A stretch of 64,000 nt of DNA from an uncultured Kordia sp. (GCF_947489565.1 NZ_CANLEA010000001.1:124001-188000), one strand, 5' to 3'; shown: positions 1 through 10,408, numbered from the stretch's first letter. Notes: a model not told the origin generated them from the letters alone. Numbers and translations are program-made.

Positions 1-3000
1 ACGGGGTTTTCTTCGTTAGAAAAATTCCCATCGCCAAAATCCCAAGAAATATTTGTGTAATCTCCTGTGGTTGTGTTTGTAAATTGTATCGGATCTATTT
101 GAGAATAAATTCCAAAGGTTTCAAAAGCAGTAGAAGTAGTGGTAAAATCTGGATTGCTATATTCAGGAATATCGACTTCAAATGTATAACTGCTTATACA
201 ACCTAATGCATCAGTTGCTTCTAAAATGACCAAGCCATTTTGTGAAGTTGTCATCATTTCATTATTAACACCTGTCACAATTCCGCTTGACCAATTTAAA
301 GAAAATGGCGGAACGCCACCGGAAGGTTGTGCTGTAAAGGTTTGGCTTGCTGTGAAAGTTTCACAATTCACAACAGTTTCTGTGGTAACATCAATTACAA
401 TGGCTGGTGGACGAATAATAGTATACGTTTCAGAAGCTTCACAACCATTTGCATCTACAACTGTAACGAAATAATCTCCTGATGTTATATCATCTAAATC
501 TTCGGTAGTTTCTCCATTTGACCAACTAACCATAAACGGTTCAGAGCCTCCAGAAATTATTAAATTAATGGCTCCCGAACTCGCATCGTCACAATCCAAG
601 GCATTGGTTATATTGGCGGATAAAGTTAATTCGGCGGGTTCAATAATAACAAATGTTTCCGTAATTGTGCAGGGCGTTCCATCTACAATAGTAACGGTAT
701 ATGCGCCAGGACCTAGATTATTACGTTCTACACCTGCATTTGGATCATCTGCCCATGCAAACTCGATAGGGTCTTGTCCACCTTGAAAATTTAAATTGAT
801 ACTTCCATCGTTTGCTTCAAAACAAGAAATCTGTTGCACAACGGGTTCAATAGTAAATATAGGCGGCTCAGCAATAGTAACCGTCACAGAAGCAGTACAA
901 TTATTAGTGTCGGTAACCGTAATGGTATAATCGCCTGCAGATAAATCGGTTTGACTTAATCCTTCTCCAAAATTACTCCACTCAATAGTATATGAGCCCG
1001 ATCCGCCAGTAATATCTGTAATTGTGATAGAAGCATTGTTATCACCAAAACATAACAATTCAGTAGAAGTAAAAGAAATAACAATCTCGTCAGGTTGTGT
1101 CAATACCACACTTAAGGAGTCAGTACAACCGTTTTCATCTGTCACAATAAGATCATAAGTTCCACCTTCTAAATTGCTTATATTTTGATCTGTGCTTGTA
1201 TATCCATTCGGACCAGTCCAAGCATAGGTATATTCAAATACACCAGGAGCTGTTTCTGTAGGCGTTCCTCCAGTGATGTTGATATCAATTGCTCCTGAAG
1301 TTTCTCCAAAACAAGCAACATTAGTCTGACTTACCAAGGAAGCTATTAATTCGTCGGGTTCTGTAATTACAAATGATTGGGTTATTGGACCACAACCATT
1401 CGCATCTGTAACGGTTAGTTCATAGGTTGCGGCAGTTAGGTTTGAAATATCTTCATCCATAGAAAAAGCAACACCATTTCTGGTCCAATTATAAACATAA
1501 TCGAGTGTTCCACCTGTAATTGTAACCGCAATTTCACCGTCATTTTCTCCAAAACAACTAATCGGATTTTCGGTGTCTACCGTAAGTATCAATTCGTCAG
1601 GTTCCGTAATTGTATAGGTTTCTGAAAAAGGACAACCGCCTTCATCAGTGACTGTCAACGTATAATCACCAGGAACAAGATTGGAAATAGTAGCGTCACT
1701 TGAAGTAAATCCATCAGGACCTGCCCAAGAAATAATATAGGGCGCTCCAGAAGTAAACGGTACGCCACCAGTGATATTGGTAGCAATCTCACCATTATTT
1801 GCAGCAAAACAATCAATTTGAGTAATATTGATATTGGCAGAAATTGCAGGGTTGATCGTAATTTCTATCGTAAAAGGAGTTCCATTACAAATCCCAGCAG
1901 TTGGTGTTACGGTGTATGTAACAACCGCCGGAGAAGTAGTAATATTTGTTAAAGTTTGACTGATATTTGTTTGTGGCGTAGTTTCGGCACTTGCGCCTGT
2001 AATACTTCCAGCAGGTGTTATTGTTGGAGCTGTCCACGTATAGGTTGTATTTGTTGGAACAATATCTCCGTTAGAAGTATCTGGTGTAATTGTAAAACTA
2101 TTACCGCTACAGATTGTTTCCAAAAAATTACTCACACTCGGAGTTTCATTTACAATAATTTCAGCAGTATTTGACGTAATTTCTGAGCAACCACCTGATG
2201 AAAACGTAATAATACAATAATAGTATGTTATTCCTTCTGAAGAAATGTTTGGTGTGTAAGAATCAGTAGTTTCACCAGCAATAGCAGTTCCAGTAGTGGT
2301 ATCATCAACGGTGTTAGAATACCATTGATACATTGGAGCGCCAACTCCATTGGAATAACTTATGCTTAACACATTTACGGTATCCGCAGTACATAATTCC
2401 TGCGATTGTGGTTGTGTGTCTATTTGTGGTCCAAGATTTATAATAACTTCTGAAGGATTACTCGTAGCCGTACAACTTTCACTAGCTGATTGTGAAACCA
2501 CGCAGTAATAATACAATGTACCTACAGTAGTTGTTGGAGGTGTAAAAGTAGCATTTGTTTCGCCTGTAATTTCTGTTCCGCCAACATTGCTATTTGTGGT
2601 ATTGCTAAACCATTGATAGGAAAATGTTCCCAAACCACCAGAAGCTTGTACTTCTATGTCTTGTGGAACACTATTTTGACAAAGTGTTTGTGTTGCTATC
2701 GGTTGCGCATCAATCACAGGAGCATCCACAACTTCTACTTCTGCAACATCACTTACGATAGAAGTACAACCACTTCCTGTAAACGATAGTGCTACATAGT
2801 AATAAAAAGTTCCTGCTGTTGTATATATTGGCGGAGTGTAATCAGCATTTGTAGCGCCTGCAATAGCAGTTCCTCCTGTGTTACTGTTGGTTGTATTGCT
2901 AAACCATTGATAAGAAACAGCGCCTGTCCCATCTGCGAACGTGACTGATAATGGACTATCAATAGTACTTCCTACACATAAACTTTGTGTTGTTGTTGGT

Positions 3001-6000
3001 TGATCCACGATAGTTGCATTCGGTGTCACAGTTACTAACGCAGTTTGAGAACTGAGTAAGGAACAGCCACCAGACGAAAATGTAATTTCACAATAGTAAT
3101 AAATCTGGCCTACGATATCTGTTGGCGGTATATAATCAGCATTGGTTGCACCTGCAATTAGTGTTCCGCCTGTATTACTATCAACAGTATTACTATACCA
3201 TTGATATTGTGGAGTGGCTGAGGTATTTCCTAAAGTAATGCTCAATGTGTTTGGTGTTCCATCTTGACAAACCGTACTTGGTTGTGGTTGCATGGTCACT
3301 TCTGGAGCGGCATTTAAAGTAATTTCAACCGTAAAAGGCGTTCCAGCACAATTTCCAGCTGTAGGAACTATTGTATAGGTAACTGTTGCAACAGCATCGG
3401 TTGTGTTTGTCAAAAATTGACTAATTTCTGTTTGTGGAGTAGTTTCAGCAGTTGCTCCAGTAACACTTCCCGCAGGAGAAATTACAGGAGTTGTCCATGT
3501 ATAAGTTGTATTCGTAGGAACCGTATCTCCATTGGTATCATCAGGAGTTATTGTAAAACTATTACCACTACAAAGTGTTTCACTAAAGTTACTGATACTA
3601 GGTGTTTCGTTCACAATAATTTCCGCAGTAGTAGAAGTGACTTCTGGACAACCGCCAGACGAAAAAGTGATAATACAATAATAATAAGTTGTTCCAATAA
3701 CAGAAACATCAGGTGTATATGAATCGGACGTTTCGCCCATAATCGCAGTTCCAGAAGTTGTATTGTCTACAGTATTGGAATACCATTGATACGTAGGTGT
3801 TCCTACACCATTTGTATAGCTCACCATAAGTGTATTTACTGTATCTCCTATACATAACTCTTGTGATTGTGGTTGAGAGTCGATCAACGGAGCCGCACTT
3901 ACAATAACCTCTGAAACATCGCTGATAACGGTACAACTTTCGCTTGCAGCTTGTGAAATTACACAATAATAATACAATGTGCCTACAGTAGTTGACGGTG
4001 GCGTAAACGTCGAATTTGTTTCGCCTGCAATAGCAGTTCCGCCAGTAGTACTATTTGTGGTATTGCTAAACCATTGATAGGAAAATGCACCCAAACCTCC
4101 AGATGTTTGTACTTCTAATATTTGTGATGTTGTATTTTGACAAAGCGATTGTGTCGCTAGCGGCTGTAGATCAATAACAGGTAATGCTACTACAATAATT
4201 TCTGAAACATCGCTAACTACATCATTGCAACCACTTCCTGCAAAGGATAAAACTACATAATAATAGTAATTTCCAGCGGTGGTAAATATTGGTGGTGTAT
4301 AATCAGCATTGGTAGCACCTGCAATAGCAGTTCCTCCTGTGTTACTGTTGGTTGTATTGCTAAACCATTGATATGAAACCATTCCAGTTCCATCTGCAAA
4401 TGCAACGGATAATGGACTAGTAATTGTGCTCCCAACACATAAACTTTGTGTGGTGCTTGGTTGTGAAGTAATACTTGCGTTTGGAGTTACTTCAACTGCT
4501 GCTGTTTGAGAGTTTAAGGAAGAACAACCACCAGATGTAAAGGTAATTTCACAATAATAATATATAGTTCCGACAGTATCTGTTGGAGGCACATAATCTG
4601 CGTTAGTAGCTCCTGCAATTGGTGTTCCGCCCGTATTACTGTTGGTAGTGTTGGAAAACCATTGATATTGCGCTGAAACTCCAGAAGTCACAACGCTTAG
4701 TGTATTTGGTGTTCCGTCTTGACAAACGATGCTAGACTGTGGTTGCGTGGTGATTTCGGGTGCAGGATTTACCGTAATGATAAAATCTACAGCAGCACCT
4801 TCACAATCTCCAATAGAAGGCGTTACGGTATATGTTACTGTTCCAGATGAGGTATTACTTGTGGTAATAATCTGTGAAGGAATTATGTTTGAAGTCCCAG
4901 ATGTAATAAAACCACTAATTCCTGCCGTTGCCGTTGCCGTCCATGTATATGTAGTACTGGTATTGCTAGACATTAAGTTAATTTCGGTACTTGAAGCTCC
5001 AGAACAAATATCTTGCATTAAATCGGTATTTGTAATTACAGGAACTTCTTGAATCGTAAATGTCTCTGTGGCAATTTCTGAAACACCACAATCATTGGTT
5101 ACTTGTAACGAAATTGTATAAGTGCCGGGCGTAGGATAGTCAATAGCTCCAGGAGATTCTAAATTAGACGAAGTTGTATTTGCTCCTGGGAATAACCAAG
5201 AATAGGTAACAGCACCTACATTATCAGTACAAGTTTCAATAACCGCGCTAGGATTGATGGTATTTGAATTACAAAGATCGGCTATAGGATTGATGCTTAC
5301 TGTTGGCGGTTGTTTGACAATCACTTGTTGTGAATTGCTTTGACTTCCGCAAGCTTCATTGGTTCCAGTTAACTGAATTGTATAAGTTCCAGGTGTTACA
5401 AAATTGAATGATGGATTTGCTGAAGTGGCCGAAGTTCCATTGGTAAAACTCCAATCTTCAGGAGCAGTTCCACAAAAATCGGATGTATAGGTAACTTGCC
5501 ACAGATATTCTGGCGCTTCACAACTAGTAGATTCATCAGTATTGTTGGTTGTAGTCACAGCCAAAGGTGTACAGCCATTATCAGAACTCAAAGTAAATTG
5601 TGGATCTACAGGAGCTTCAACGCAAATAGTTTGCGAGATTACATCAATTGCACATGTATTTCCAACTGTTTGCGTAATGGTGTAATTTCCTGGTTGTGTA
5701 AAATTGACACATAAATTTTCAGAGCCTGAAATCCAAAGATCAGGATTGGTAGACCCAAAATCATCTCCTAAAGTTCCACTACTTATGGTATAGGTATTTG
5801 GAGTTATTTGCCATGTAATGTTTGGATTTGTGTCACAATCACTATTCGTACCATTGGTGGCATTTCCCATAGACAAATCTTCAAAACAAACTTCCGTATT
5901 CGTACAGGAAGGTTCTGTAGGAAATGAAAAATCGGCTACTGGATCTGATGAAACTAGAATAGGAGCCACGGTTGCTGTAGATGTTGCACACAAATTGGAA

Positions 6001-6923
6001 GCAGAGATAGTTGCAGAAAAAGAGTTCATAAATCCGCCACTAGTCGTTCCACAGGAAGTCACATCAAATTGATGCGTTATTGAGGATGGAGGCGGATGTG
6101 TAATAGCTGGTAAGGTAGTTCCATCACTAAAAACTACGGTGTAGGTTGTAGATGCTGGATTATTTTCAAAACCTGTAATTTGAAACGTAAGAGCACCGCC
6201 CGAACAAATTGTTGTATTTCCTGGTGTATCAAATCCAATTCCTGGTGTGGAACCCAAAAATACAGTGTATTCCTGTACCGTTGTACAACCATTATTCCCT
6301 ACAATTGTATAGGTAAGCGTATAGGTTCCTTGATTATAATCATGTGTTAATAAATTCCATGTAGTTCCTGTAAAAGGTGCGCTTCCATCTCCCCAATCAA
6401 TGGTATAATTGGAATTCAATGTTGAAGCTGTGGAAGAAGCATTGGTAAATGTAAACGTAGCAACTGGATCACCATCACAAATACTAAATAAAAACTGACT
6501 AGGTTCTGCTCCATCACCATTCATGGCAGGATCAGGACCTTCTGTAACATTAATGGTAATTGTTTGCCCAGTCACCATACTATTAGTTCCAGTTTGGTCT
6601 TGAACATTTGTTAAAACGTAGGTAATCATTCCTGAAAAATTCGTAGTAGTAGTTAACGTCACACTGTCCTGACCTGGCGCAGTACTAATTGTTCCAGAGA
6701 CTCCATTTCGTGTGTAGGAAAACGTATACGGAGCAGTTCCTGCAGATCCTGTAAAGGTAATCACAGGCGAATCATTGTATTGACATACAGTTGTATCATC
6801 CACACTAATGGTTGCATTAGGCATCATTGCGGAGTGTGTGTTTTCAGTAATAGACGGCGAGGCACTATTTTTTTGTAAGGCAAAGCAAATCAAAAACAGC
6901 GCAAATAAGTATTTATTGCTCAT
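1..6923 (-). CDS. Giant secreted SprB/PKD-repeat surface protein (C-terminus beyond window)
   Basis: A single frame reads from ATG at 6923 to the left edge (2307 codons, no stop seen where I checked the frame), so the C-terminus is missing. It opens with a signal peptide (MSNKYLFALFLICFALQ) and then holds Cys-rich, Ser/Thr-rich Ig-like domains. Near the left edge there is a PKD-type WDFGDG motif. Around 840-960 the translation contains GDYTITVTDTNNC, the hallmark of SprB repeats. Family knowledge: such proteins are T9SS-exported adhesins, often tied to gliding motility, with a sorting domain at the C-terminus, which here would lie outside the window. A five-domain block of about 485 residues is duplicated in tandem (see repeats). 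Surface location and adhesion are inferred. Confidence 0.85.
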   Translation of the reverse strand, partial: MSNKYLFALFLICFALQKNSASPSITENTHSAMMPNATISVDDTTVCQYNDSPVITFTGSAGTAPYTFSYTRNGVSGTISTAPGQDSVTLTTTTNFSGMITYVLTNVQDQTGTNSMVTGQTITINVTEGPDPAMNGDGAEPSQFLFSICDGDPVATFTFTNASSTASTLNSNYTIDWGDGSAPFTGTTWNLLTHDYNQGTYTLTYTIVGNNGCTTVQEYTVFLGSTPGIGFDTPGNTTICSGGALTFQITGFENNPASTTYTVVFSDGTTLPAITHPPPSSITHQFDVTSCGTTSGGFMNSFSATISASNLCATSTATVAPILVSSDPVADFSFPTEPSCTNTEVCFEDLSMGNATNGTNSDCDTNPNITWQITPNTYTISSGTLGDDFGSTNPDLWISGSENLCVNFTQPGNYTITQTVGNTCAIDVISQTICVEAPVDPQFTLSSDNGCTPLAVTTTNNTDESTSCEAPEYLWQVTYTSDFCGTAPEDWSFTNGTSATSANPSFNFVTPGTYTIQLTGTNEACGSQSNSQQVIVKQPPTVSINPIADLCNSNTINPSAVIETCTDNVGAVTYSWLFPGANTTSSNLESPGAIDYPTPGTYTISLQVTNDCGVSEIATETFTIQEVPVITNTDLMQDICSGASSTEINLMSSNTSTTYTWTATATAGISGFITSGTSNIIPSQIITTSNTSSGTVTYTVTPSIGDCEGAAVDFIITVNPAPEITTQPQSSIVCQDGTPNTLSVVTSGVSAQYQWFSNTTNSNTGGTPIAGATNADYVPPTDTVGTIYYYCEITFTSGGCSSLNSQTAAVEVTPNASITSQPSTTQSLCVGSTITSPLSVAFADGTGMVSYQWFSNTTNSNTGGTAIAGATNADYTPPIFTTAGNYYYYVVLSFAGSGCNDVVSDVSEIIVVALPVIDLQPLATQSLCQNTTSQILEVQTSGGLGAFSYQWFSNTTNSTTGGTAIAGETNSTFTPPSTTVGTLYYYCVISQAASESCTVISDVSEVIVSAAPLIDSQPQSQELCIGDTVNTLMVSYTNGVGTPTYQWYSNTVDNTTSGTAIMGETSDSYTPDVSVIGTTYYYCIITFSSGGCPEVTSTTAEIIVNETPSISNFSETLCSGNSFTITPDDTNGDTVPTNTTYTWTTPVISPAGSVTGATAETTPQTEISQFLTNTTDAVATVTYTIVPTAGNCAGTPFTVEITLNAAPEVTMQPQPSTVCQDGTPNTLSITLGNTSATPQYQWYSNTVDSNTGGTLIAGATNADYIPPTDIVGQIYYYCEITFSSGGCSLLSSQTALVTVTPNATIVDQPTTTQSLCVGSTIDSPLSVTFADGTGAVSYQWFSNTTNSNTGGTAIAGATNADYTPPIYTTAGTFYYYVALSFTGSGCTSIVSDVAEVEVVDAPVIDAQPIATQTLCQNSVPQDIEVQASGGLGTFSYQWFSNTTNSNVGGTEITGETNATFTPPTTTVGTLYYYCVVSQSASESCTATSNPSEVIINLGPQIDTQPQSQELCTADTVNVLSISYSNGVGAPMYQWYSNTVDDTTTGTAIAGETTDSYTPNISSEGITYYYCIITFSSGGCSEITSNTAEIIVNETPSVSNFLETICSGNSFTITPDTSNGDIVPTNTTYTWTAPTITPAGSITGASAETTPQTNISQTLTNITTSPAVVTYTVTPTAGICNGTPFTIEITINPAISANINITQIDCFAANNGEIATNITGGVPFTSGAPYIISWAGPDGFTSSDATISNLVPGDYTLTVTDEGGCPFSETYTITEPDELILTVDTENPISCFGENDGEIAVTITGGTLDYVYNWTRNGVAFSMDEDISNLTAATYELTVTDANGCGPITQSFVITEPDELIASLVSQTNVACFGETSGAIDINITGGTPTETAPGVFEYTYAWTGPNGYTSTDQNISNLEGGTYDLIVTDENGCTDSLSVVLTQPDEIVISFTSTELLCFGDNNASITITDITGGSGSYTIEWSNFGEGLSQTDLSAGDYTITVTDTNNCTASVTVTIAEPPIFTIEPVVQQISCFEANDGSINLNFQGGQDPIEFAWADDPNAGVERNNLGPGAYTVTIVDGTPCTITETFVIIEPAELTLSANITNALDCDDASSGAINLIISGGSEPFMVSWSNGETTEDLDDITSGDYFVTVVDANGCEASETYTIIRPPAIVIDVTTETVVNCETFTASQTFTAQPSGGVPPFSLNWSSGIVTGVNNEMMTTSQNGLVILEATDALGCISSYTFEVDIPEYSNPDFTTTSTAFETFGIYSQIDPIQFTNTTTGDYTNISWDFGDGNFSNEENP
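1854..3314 (-). repeat. ~1.46-kb higher-order coding repeat, copy 2
   Basis: Second copy of the five-domain block, directly after copy 1 in the protein. The opening segment at 1861 (GTPFTIEI in translation) corresponds to CAGTPFTVEI at about 3330-3350. A third, truncated echo starts near 4780. The copies have diverged at many silent and replacement sites, so this is not a very recent duplication. Confidence 0.8.
3315..4775 (-). repeat. ~1.46-kb higher-order coding repeat, copy 1
   Basis: This is the N-terminal-proximal copy of a five-domain block in the giant surface protein. Landmark matches to copy 2 lie about 1460 nt away, for example 3621 versus 2161, 3921 versus 2461, and 4521 versus 3061. 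Offsets between landmarks are multiples of three (1461 and 1455), so the block repeats in frame at 485-487 residues. Boundaries are approximate. Confidence 0.8.
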
Positions 6924-7338
6924 AAGTAGGTTTTTCTTTTGTCAAACGAAATATTCAATTGGCATCTAAAACATATCCTTTAACATATTAAAAGTACTTA
7001 ATATCTTTTGGTTAATATCAGAAATATGTTAAAAAATAATTAATAACCTGTTCATTTTCAAAATAATTCAATAAAGCGCATTTATTTTTGCGGATTTCCA
7101 TATTTCGGGTGCTTTTTACAATTCCTTAACATGATTCTGTATTTATTAATGTTAAATTAATTAGAATGCTGTCACTATGAAACCTCAAAAAAGATGATTT
7201 TTTTCTCATGGTTTATGAGGGCACAACACTTCAATCTACTTTTACGACAATTCAACAGAAAGCCATATAATTTTAGATACATAAGTTTCATCTTTGAACC
7301 ATCAATCAAGAAAACGAACTTTTAAAAATCAAGAAATT
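6924..7338. promoter_or_regulatory. Divergent intergenic region with a candidate -7 box
   Basis: This 415-bp AT-rich gap separates the leftward surface-protein gene from the rightward membrane/LytS operon. For the rightward genes, CATCTTTG at 7289-7296 matches seven of eight positions of the Bacteroidetes -7 consensus TAnnTTTG. A perfect 11-bp inverted repeat, TTTAACATATT at 6979-6989 and AATATGTTAAA at 7023-7033, lies on the surface-protein side. I see no convincing small ORF or RNA gene. An upstream in-frame start at 7294 for the next gene would sit inside the -7 box, so I prefer 7339. Confidence 0.4.
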
Positions 7339-7767
7339 ATGACACCATCAGACGTTTTTTCAATGGCCGGAATGCTCGCCATGCCTATGTGGATTTTGCT
7401 GATACTACTTCCAAAATGGAAAGTCACGCGATTCCTAATCGACTACAAAATCATTCCTATCATCTTATCCGTAATCTATGCCTTTTACATTATACAAGCA
7501 TTAATTGCTGGCGGTATGATGGATTTTGGAAGTCTAAAATCAGTAATGCAATTATTCACGGTAGAAAATGCAGTGCTCGCAGGTTGGATTCACTATTTAG
7601 CATTCGATTTATTAGTTGGAATGTGGATTGTAAATCAAAACAAAACGTTAAACATTCATCCTGTAATTCTTGCGCCATGTCTGTTAGGAACATTTTTATT
7701 TGGACCTGTCGGGTTTTTAGTTTTCATGATCATCAGAGCTATCACACTTAAAAATTCAAAAGCATGA
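7339..7767 (+). CDS. ABA4-like (DUF4281) membrane protein
   Basis: 142 residues from ATG 7339, with about four hydrophobic segments. The stretch WIHYLAFDLLVGMWI followed by HPVILAPCLLGTFLFGPVGF is characteristic of the ABA4/DUF4281 family. In plants ABA4 acts in neoxanthin formation; bacterial members sit near carotenoid genes in some genomes, but no carotenoid gene is visible here. It is the first gene of a tight cluster: its stop overlaps the next start by 4 nt, and the cluster continues into a LytS-type kinase. Its specific function here is unknown. Confidence 0.75.
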   Translation: MTPSDVFSMAGMLAMPMWILLILLPKWKVTRFLIDYKIIPIILSVIYAFYIIQALIAGGMMDFGSLKSVMQLFTVENAVLAGWIHYLAFDLLVGMWIVNQNKTLNIHPVILAPCLLGTFLFGPVGFLVFMIIRAITLKNSKA

Positions 7768-8564
7768 GACTCGTAAAACACATATTCAACACCGTAAAAA
7801 AAGAAAGTCCAATACTATATGCAATCGTACTAATACACATTGTATTTGCACTAGTTTGTATAGTCGGAATCTTTATAGATGAAAGAACAGTTACTGGAAT
7901 TAGTGTATGGATAAAACCTTTTAAATTCTGGATTTCTGGCGGAATTTATATCTTAACGCTTGGTTTTTTTGTAACCAAATATCCATATTCGACCAAAAAG
8001 AAAAACATACTCAGAAATATTGTTTCTTGGACACTATTATTAGAAACAGGAATCATTTTTTATCAAGCAGTTCGTGGTGTACGCTCACATTACAATCAAG
8101 ATTCAATGTTTGACGGAATGCTATTTGCTGCGATGGGAATTTTAATTGCTATCAATGTATTAGTCATGATTTGGCTTGCTGTGGATGCTGCTCGTTTAAA
8201 ACTAAAAGTAGCCAAACCTATTCAGATTGCTATCTGTCTCGGTTGGATTGTCGTTATTGTTGGAAGTTGGGTTGGCGGACAAATGATTGGTCAAATGTCA
8301 CACAATGTTGGTGTTGCCGATGGCGGTGAAGGTTTACCAATCTTAAATTGGAGTACAGTTGCGGGTGATTTACGTGTAGCGCACTTCGTAGCATTGCATG
8401 GCATTCAAATAATCCCGTTATTCGCATGGATACTTGTCAAAAAATGGAAGACAACAACGCGCAACAAAGTCATTGCTGTAATTTTATTCGGATTGATATT
8501 CGCAGTATGTATTGCATATGTATTCTATCAGGCAAAACAAGGAATTCCGTTCATTAAACTATAA
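7764..8564 (+). CDS. Multi-pass membrane protein of unknown function
   Basis: 266 residues with roughly seven hydrophobic segments and a recognisable C-terminal block DLRVAHFVALHGIQIIPLF. I know this pattern only from uncharacterised membrane proteins. The buried Arg and His residues suggest a substrate- or cofactor-binding membrane core, but that is speculation. It overlaps the ABA4-like gene by 4 nt and ends 6 nt before the histidine-kinase ATG, so it is very likely co-transcribed and possibly functionally linked to the two-component pair. Confidence 0.8.
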   Translation: MRLVKHIFNTVKKESPILYAIVLIHIVFALVCIVGIFIDERTVTGISVWIKPFKFWISGGIYILTLGFFVTKYPYSTKKKNILRNIVSWTLLLETGIIFYQAVRGVRSHYNQDSMFDGMLFAAMGILIAINVLVMIWLAVDAARLKLKVAKPIQIAICLGWIVVIVGSWVGGQMIGQMSHNVGVADGGEGLPILNWSTVAGDLRVAHFVALHGIQIIPLFAWILVKKWKTTTRNKVIAVILFGLIFAVCIAYVFYQAKQGIPFIKL

Positions 8565-8570
8565 GTGATT

Positions 8571-9641
8571 ATGAAGCTTCTTAATAAAGAAAAACGATTG
8601 AAATACATAGGATTCAATGATATTTGGTTCATTGTAATTGGAGTATTTGTGCTAGGTTTCGTAACCGATTATATCTTTGCAAATTCATTTGCTCGCTATC
8701 CTTTGAAAAGAGCATTGATCAATTGGAGTATCTCTTTCTTTTTCTCTATTGCGAATTGGTCTATCATGCGAATGAATTTTATTTTTTTGCGAAAGAAATT
8801 TCCAAGAGTAGAACAAGTTGGTAAACGTGCAATTATATTATTTTTTACCATTGTAGTTTCAGTGTGTGTTATTGATGCAGTAGGAGGAATTATTATTGCA
8901 GCTATTTTAGATGGTAACTATTATTTTACAGAACGTTTTCAAGTATTAATACCAATCATCATTATTAGTGTAATGATCATGGCGATTTATGAAGCGATTT
9001 TCTTTTACATTCAACTCAAAGAATCAATTCGAGAAGAAGAACAAGCAAAGCAAGTTGTTGTTCTAGCACAATTAGATGCATTGCGCAATCAAGCACAACC
9101 ACATTTTTTCTTTAACAGTTTAAACACGTTGCGCGATATTATTGATCAAAATTCCAAAGAAGATGCCAAACAATTTGTAGATAAACTCTCCGATGTATAT
9201 CGTTATATCTTAGATGCCGGCGATGCAAATGTAATTCCACTACGTGACGAACTTAAATTTGCACGTGCGTACATTCACATTCAACAAGAACGTTTTGGAC
9301 CAAATTTAAAACTCCATTGGGAATTGCCCGAAACAGCTTTGGATCGTATGATTGTGCCAATGAGTTTACAATTATTACTCGAAAATGCCATCAAACACAA
9401 TGTCATTTCACGTTCAAAACCGTTGACAGTTCATATTGCAGTTCAAGACGATTATTTAGTAGTCCACAACAAAATTCAACCAAAATCTACACAATTACCA
9501 TCTACCAAACTAGGTTTAATCAATATTGAAAAAAGACACGCATTAATTTCAGAAAGACGACCAAAAATTGAAAATGATGGCAAAGAATTTACCGTATCCA
9601 TACCATTATTAAAATCATCTGACTTAAAAACAGAATCATGA
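8571..9641 (+). CDS. LytS-like sensor histidine kinase (His_kinase family)
   Basis: 356 residues from ATG 8571; a GTG two codons upstream is less likely. Four N-terminal membrane segments span about residues 15-145, followed by a short linker helix. The phospho-acceptor region carries QPHFFFNSLN with His178, the signature of the LytS/YehU class. An N-box LLLENAIKHN at about 272 marks the ATPase domain. It would phosphorylate the response regulator whose start overlaps its stop by 4 nt. There is no large sensory domain, so the signal is probably sensed in or at the membrane, perhaps through the two upstream membrane proteins. Confidence 0.9.
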   Translation: MKLLNKEKRLKYIGFNDIWFIVIGVFVLGFVTDYIFANSFARYPLKRALINWSISFFFSIANWSIMRMNFIFLRKKFPRVEQVGKRAIILFFTIVVSVCVIDAVGGIIIAAILDGNYYFTERFQVLIPIIIISVMIMAIYEAIFFYIQLKESIREEEQAKQVVVLAQLDALRNQAQPHFFFNSLNTLRDIIDQNSKEDAKQFVDKLSDVYRYILDAGDANVIPLRDELKFARAYIHIQQERFGPNLKLHWELPETALDRMIVPMSLQLLLENAIKHNVISRSKPLTVHIAVQDDYLVVHNKIQPKSTQLPSTKLGLINIEKRHALISERRPKIENDGKEFTVSIPLLKSSDLKTES

Positions 9642-10408
9642 ATGTACTCATTATAGAAGATGAATTTCGCGCAGCCAATCAGTTGCAAAACATGCTGCAA
9701 AAATGTGATTTTCAATACAATTTATTAGATACGATTGATACGGTTGAAGATGCCGTGCAATGGTTTCAAACCAACGAAATGCCTAATTTGGTATTTATGG
9801 ACATTCAATTGGCAGATGGTTTAAGTTTTGAAATCTTTCAGAAGGTTGAGGTAGAAGCGCCCATTATTTTTACAACGGCTTTTGATCAATATGCGATTCA
9901 AGCGTTTAAAGTGAATAGTGTCGATTATTTATTAAAACCAATAAAGGAAGAAGATTTACAAAAAGCATTGGGGAAATTCAACAAATCCAACCAATCGCAA
10001 CAAATAGAAACTTCAGTATTAAAACAATTATTAACGAGTATACAATCGCAAACCGAACGTAAAAATACCAAACAACGCAGCGGATTGTTAGTAAAAGAAG
10101 GAACAGGTTTTGTACAAATCAAAATTGCCGATTTGTTATACGCATACTCAGAAGATAGTGTCACATTCGGCGTCACAGAAAAAAAACGGTATGTCATTGA
10201 CGAAACTATCGATCAATTATTCAGTACGCTTCTTGAAGATGATTTTTACCGAATCAATCGTGGGCAAATTGTAGCCAAACGCGCCATTCAAAAAATAAAT
10301 CCGTATTTTAACCATCGTGTAAAACTATCTGTTTCCAAAGAACGCGATCAGGAATTTATCGTAAGTCGACAAAAAACGAGTGATTTTAAGTCTTGGATGA
10401 ATCAGTAG
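9638..10408 (+). CDS. LytTR-family response regulator
   Basis: 256 residues. The receiver domain (about 1-115) has acidic residues in IIEDE, the phospho-acceptor Asp55 in FMDIQ, and the conserved Lys100 in DYLLKP. A LytTR DNA-binding domain occupies about 150-256 (RINRGQIV, the NHRVKLSV region). The gene overlaps the kinase stop by 4 nt, so the two form one translationally coupled pair. Targets are unknown; LytTR regulators usually bind paired short direct repeats upstream of their own or nearby operons. Confidence 0.93.
   Translation: MNVLIIEDEFRAANQLQNMLQKCDFQYNLLDTIDTVEDAVQWFQTNEMPNLVFMDIQLADGLSFEIFQKVEVEAPIIFTTAFDQYAIQAFKVNSVDYLLKPIKEEDLQKALGKFNKSNQSQQIETSVLKQLLTSIQSQTERKNTKQRSGLLVKEGTGFVQIKIADLLYAYSEDSVTFGVTEKKRYVIDETIDQLFSTLLEDDFYRINRGQIVAKRAIQKINPYFNHRVKLSVSKERDQEFIVSRQKTSDFKSWMNQ

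Noticed and set aside
1-6923. Several plus-strand ORFs of 60-110 aa
   Set aside because: All lie opposite the continuous repeat-protein frame and are low-complexity shadows of Thr/Val-rich codons.
6979-7033. Inverted repeat as a terminator or operator
   Set aside because: Arms are perfect but purely AT-rich, with a 33-nt loop and no matching copy elsewhere; chance is likely in such DNA.
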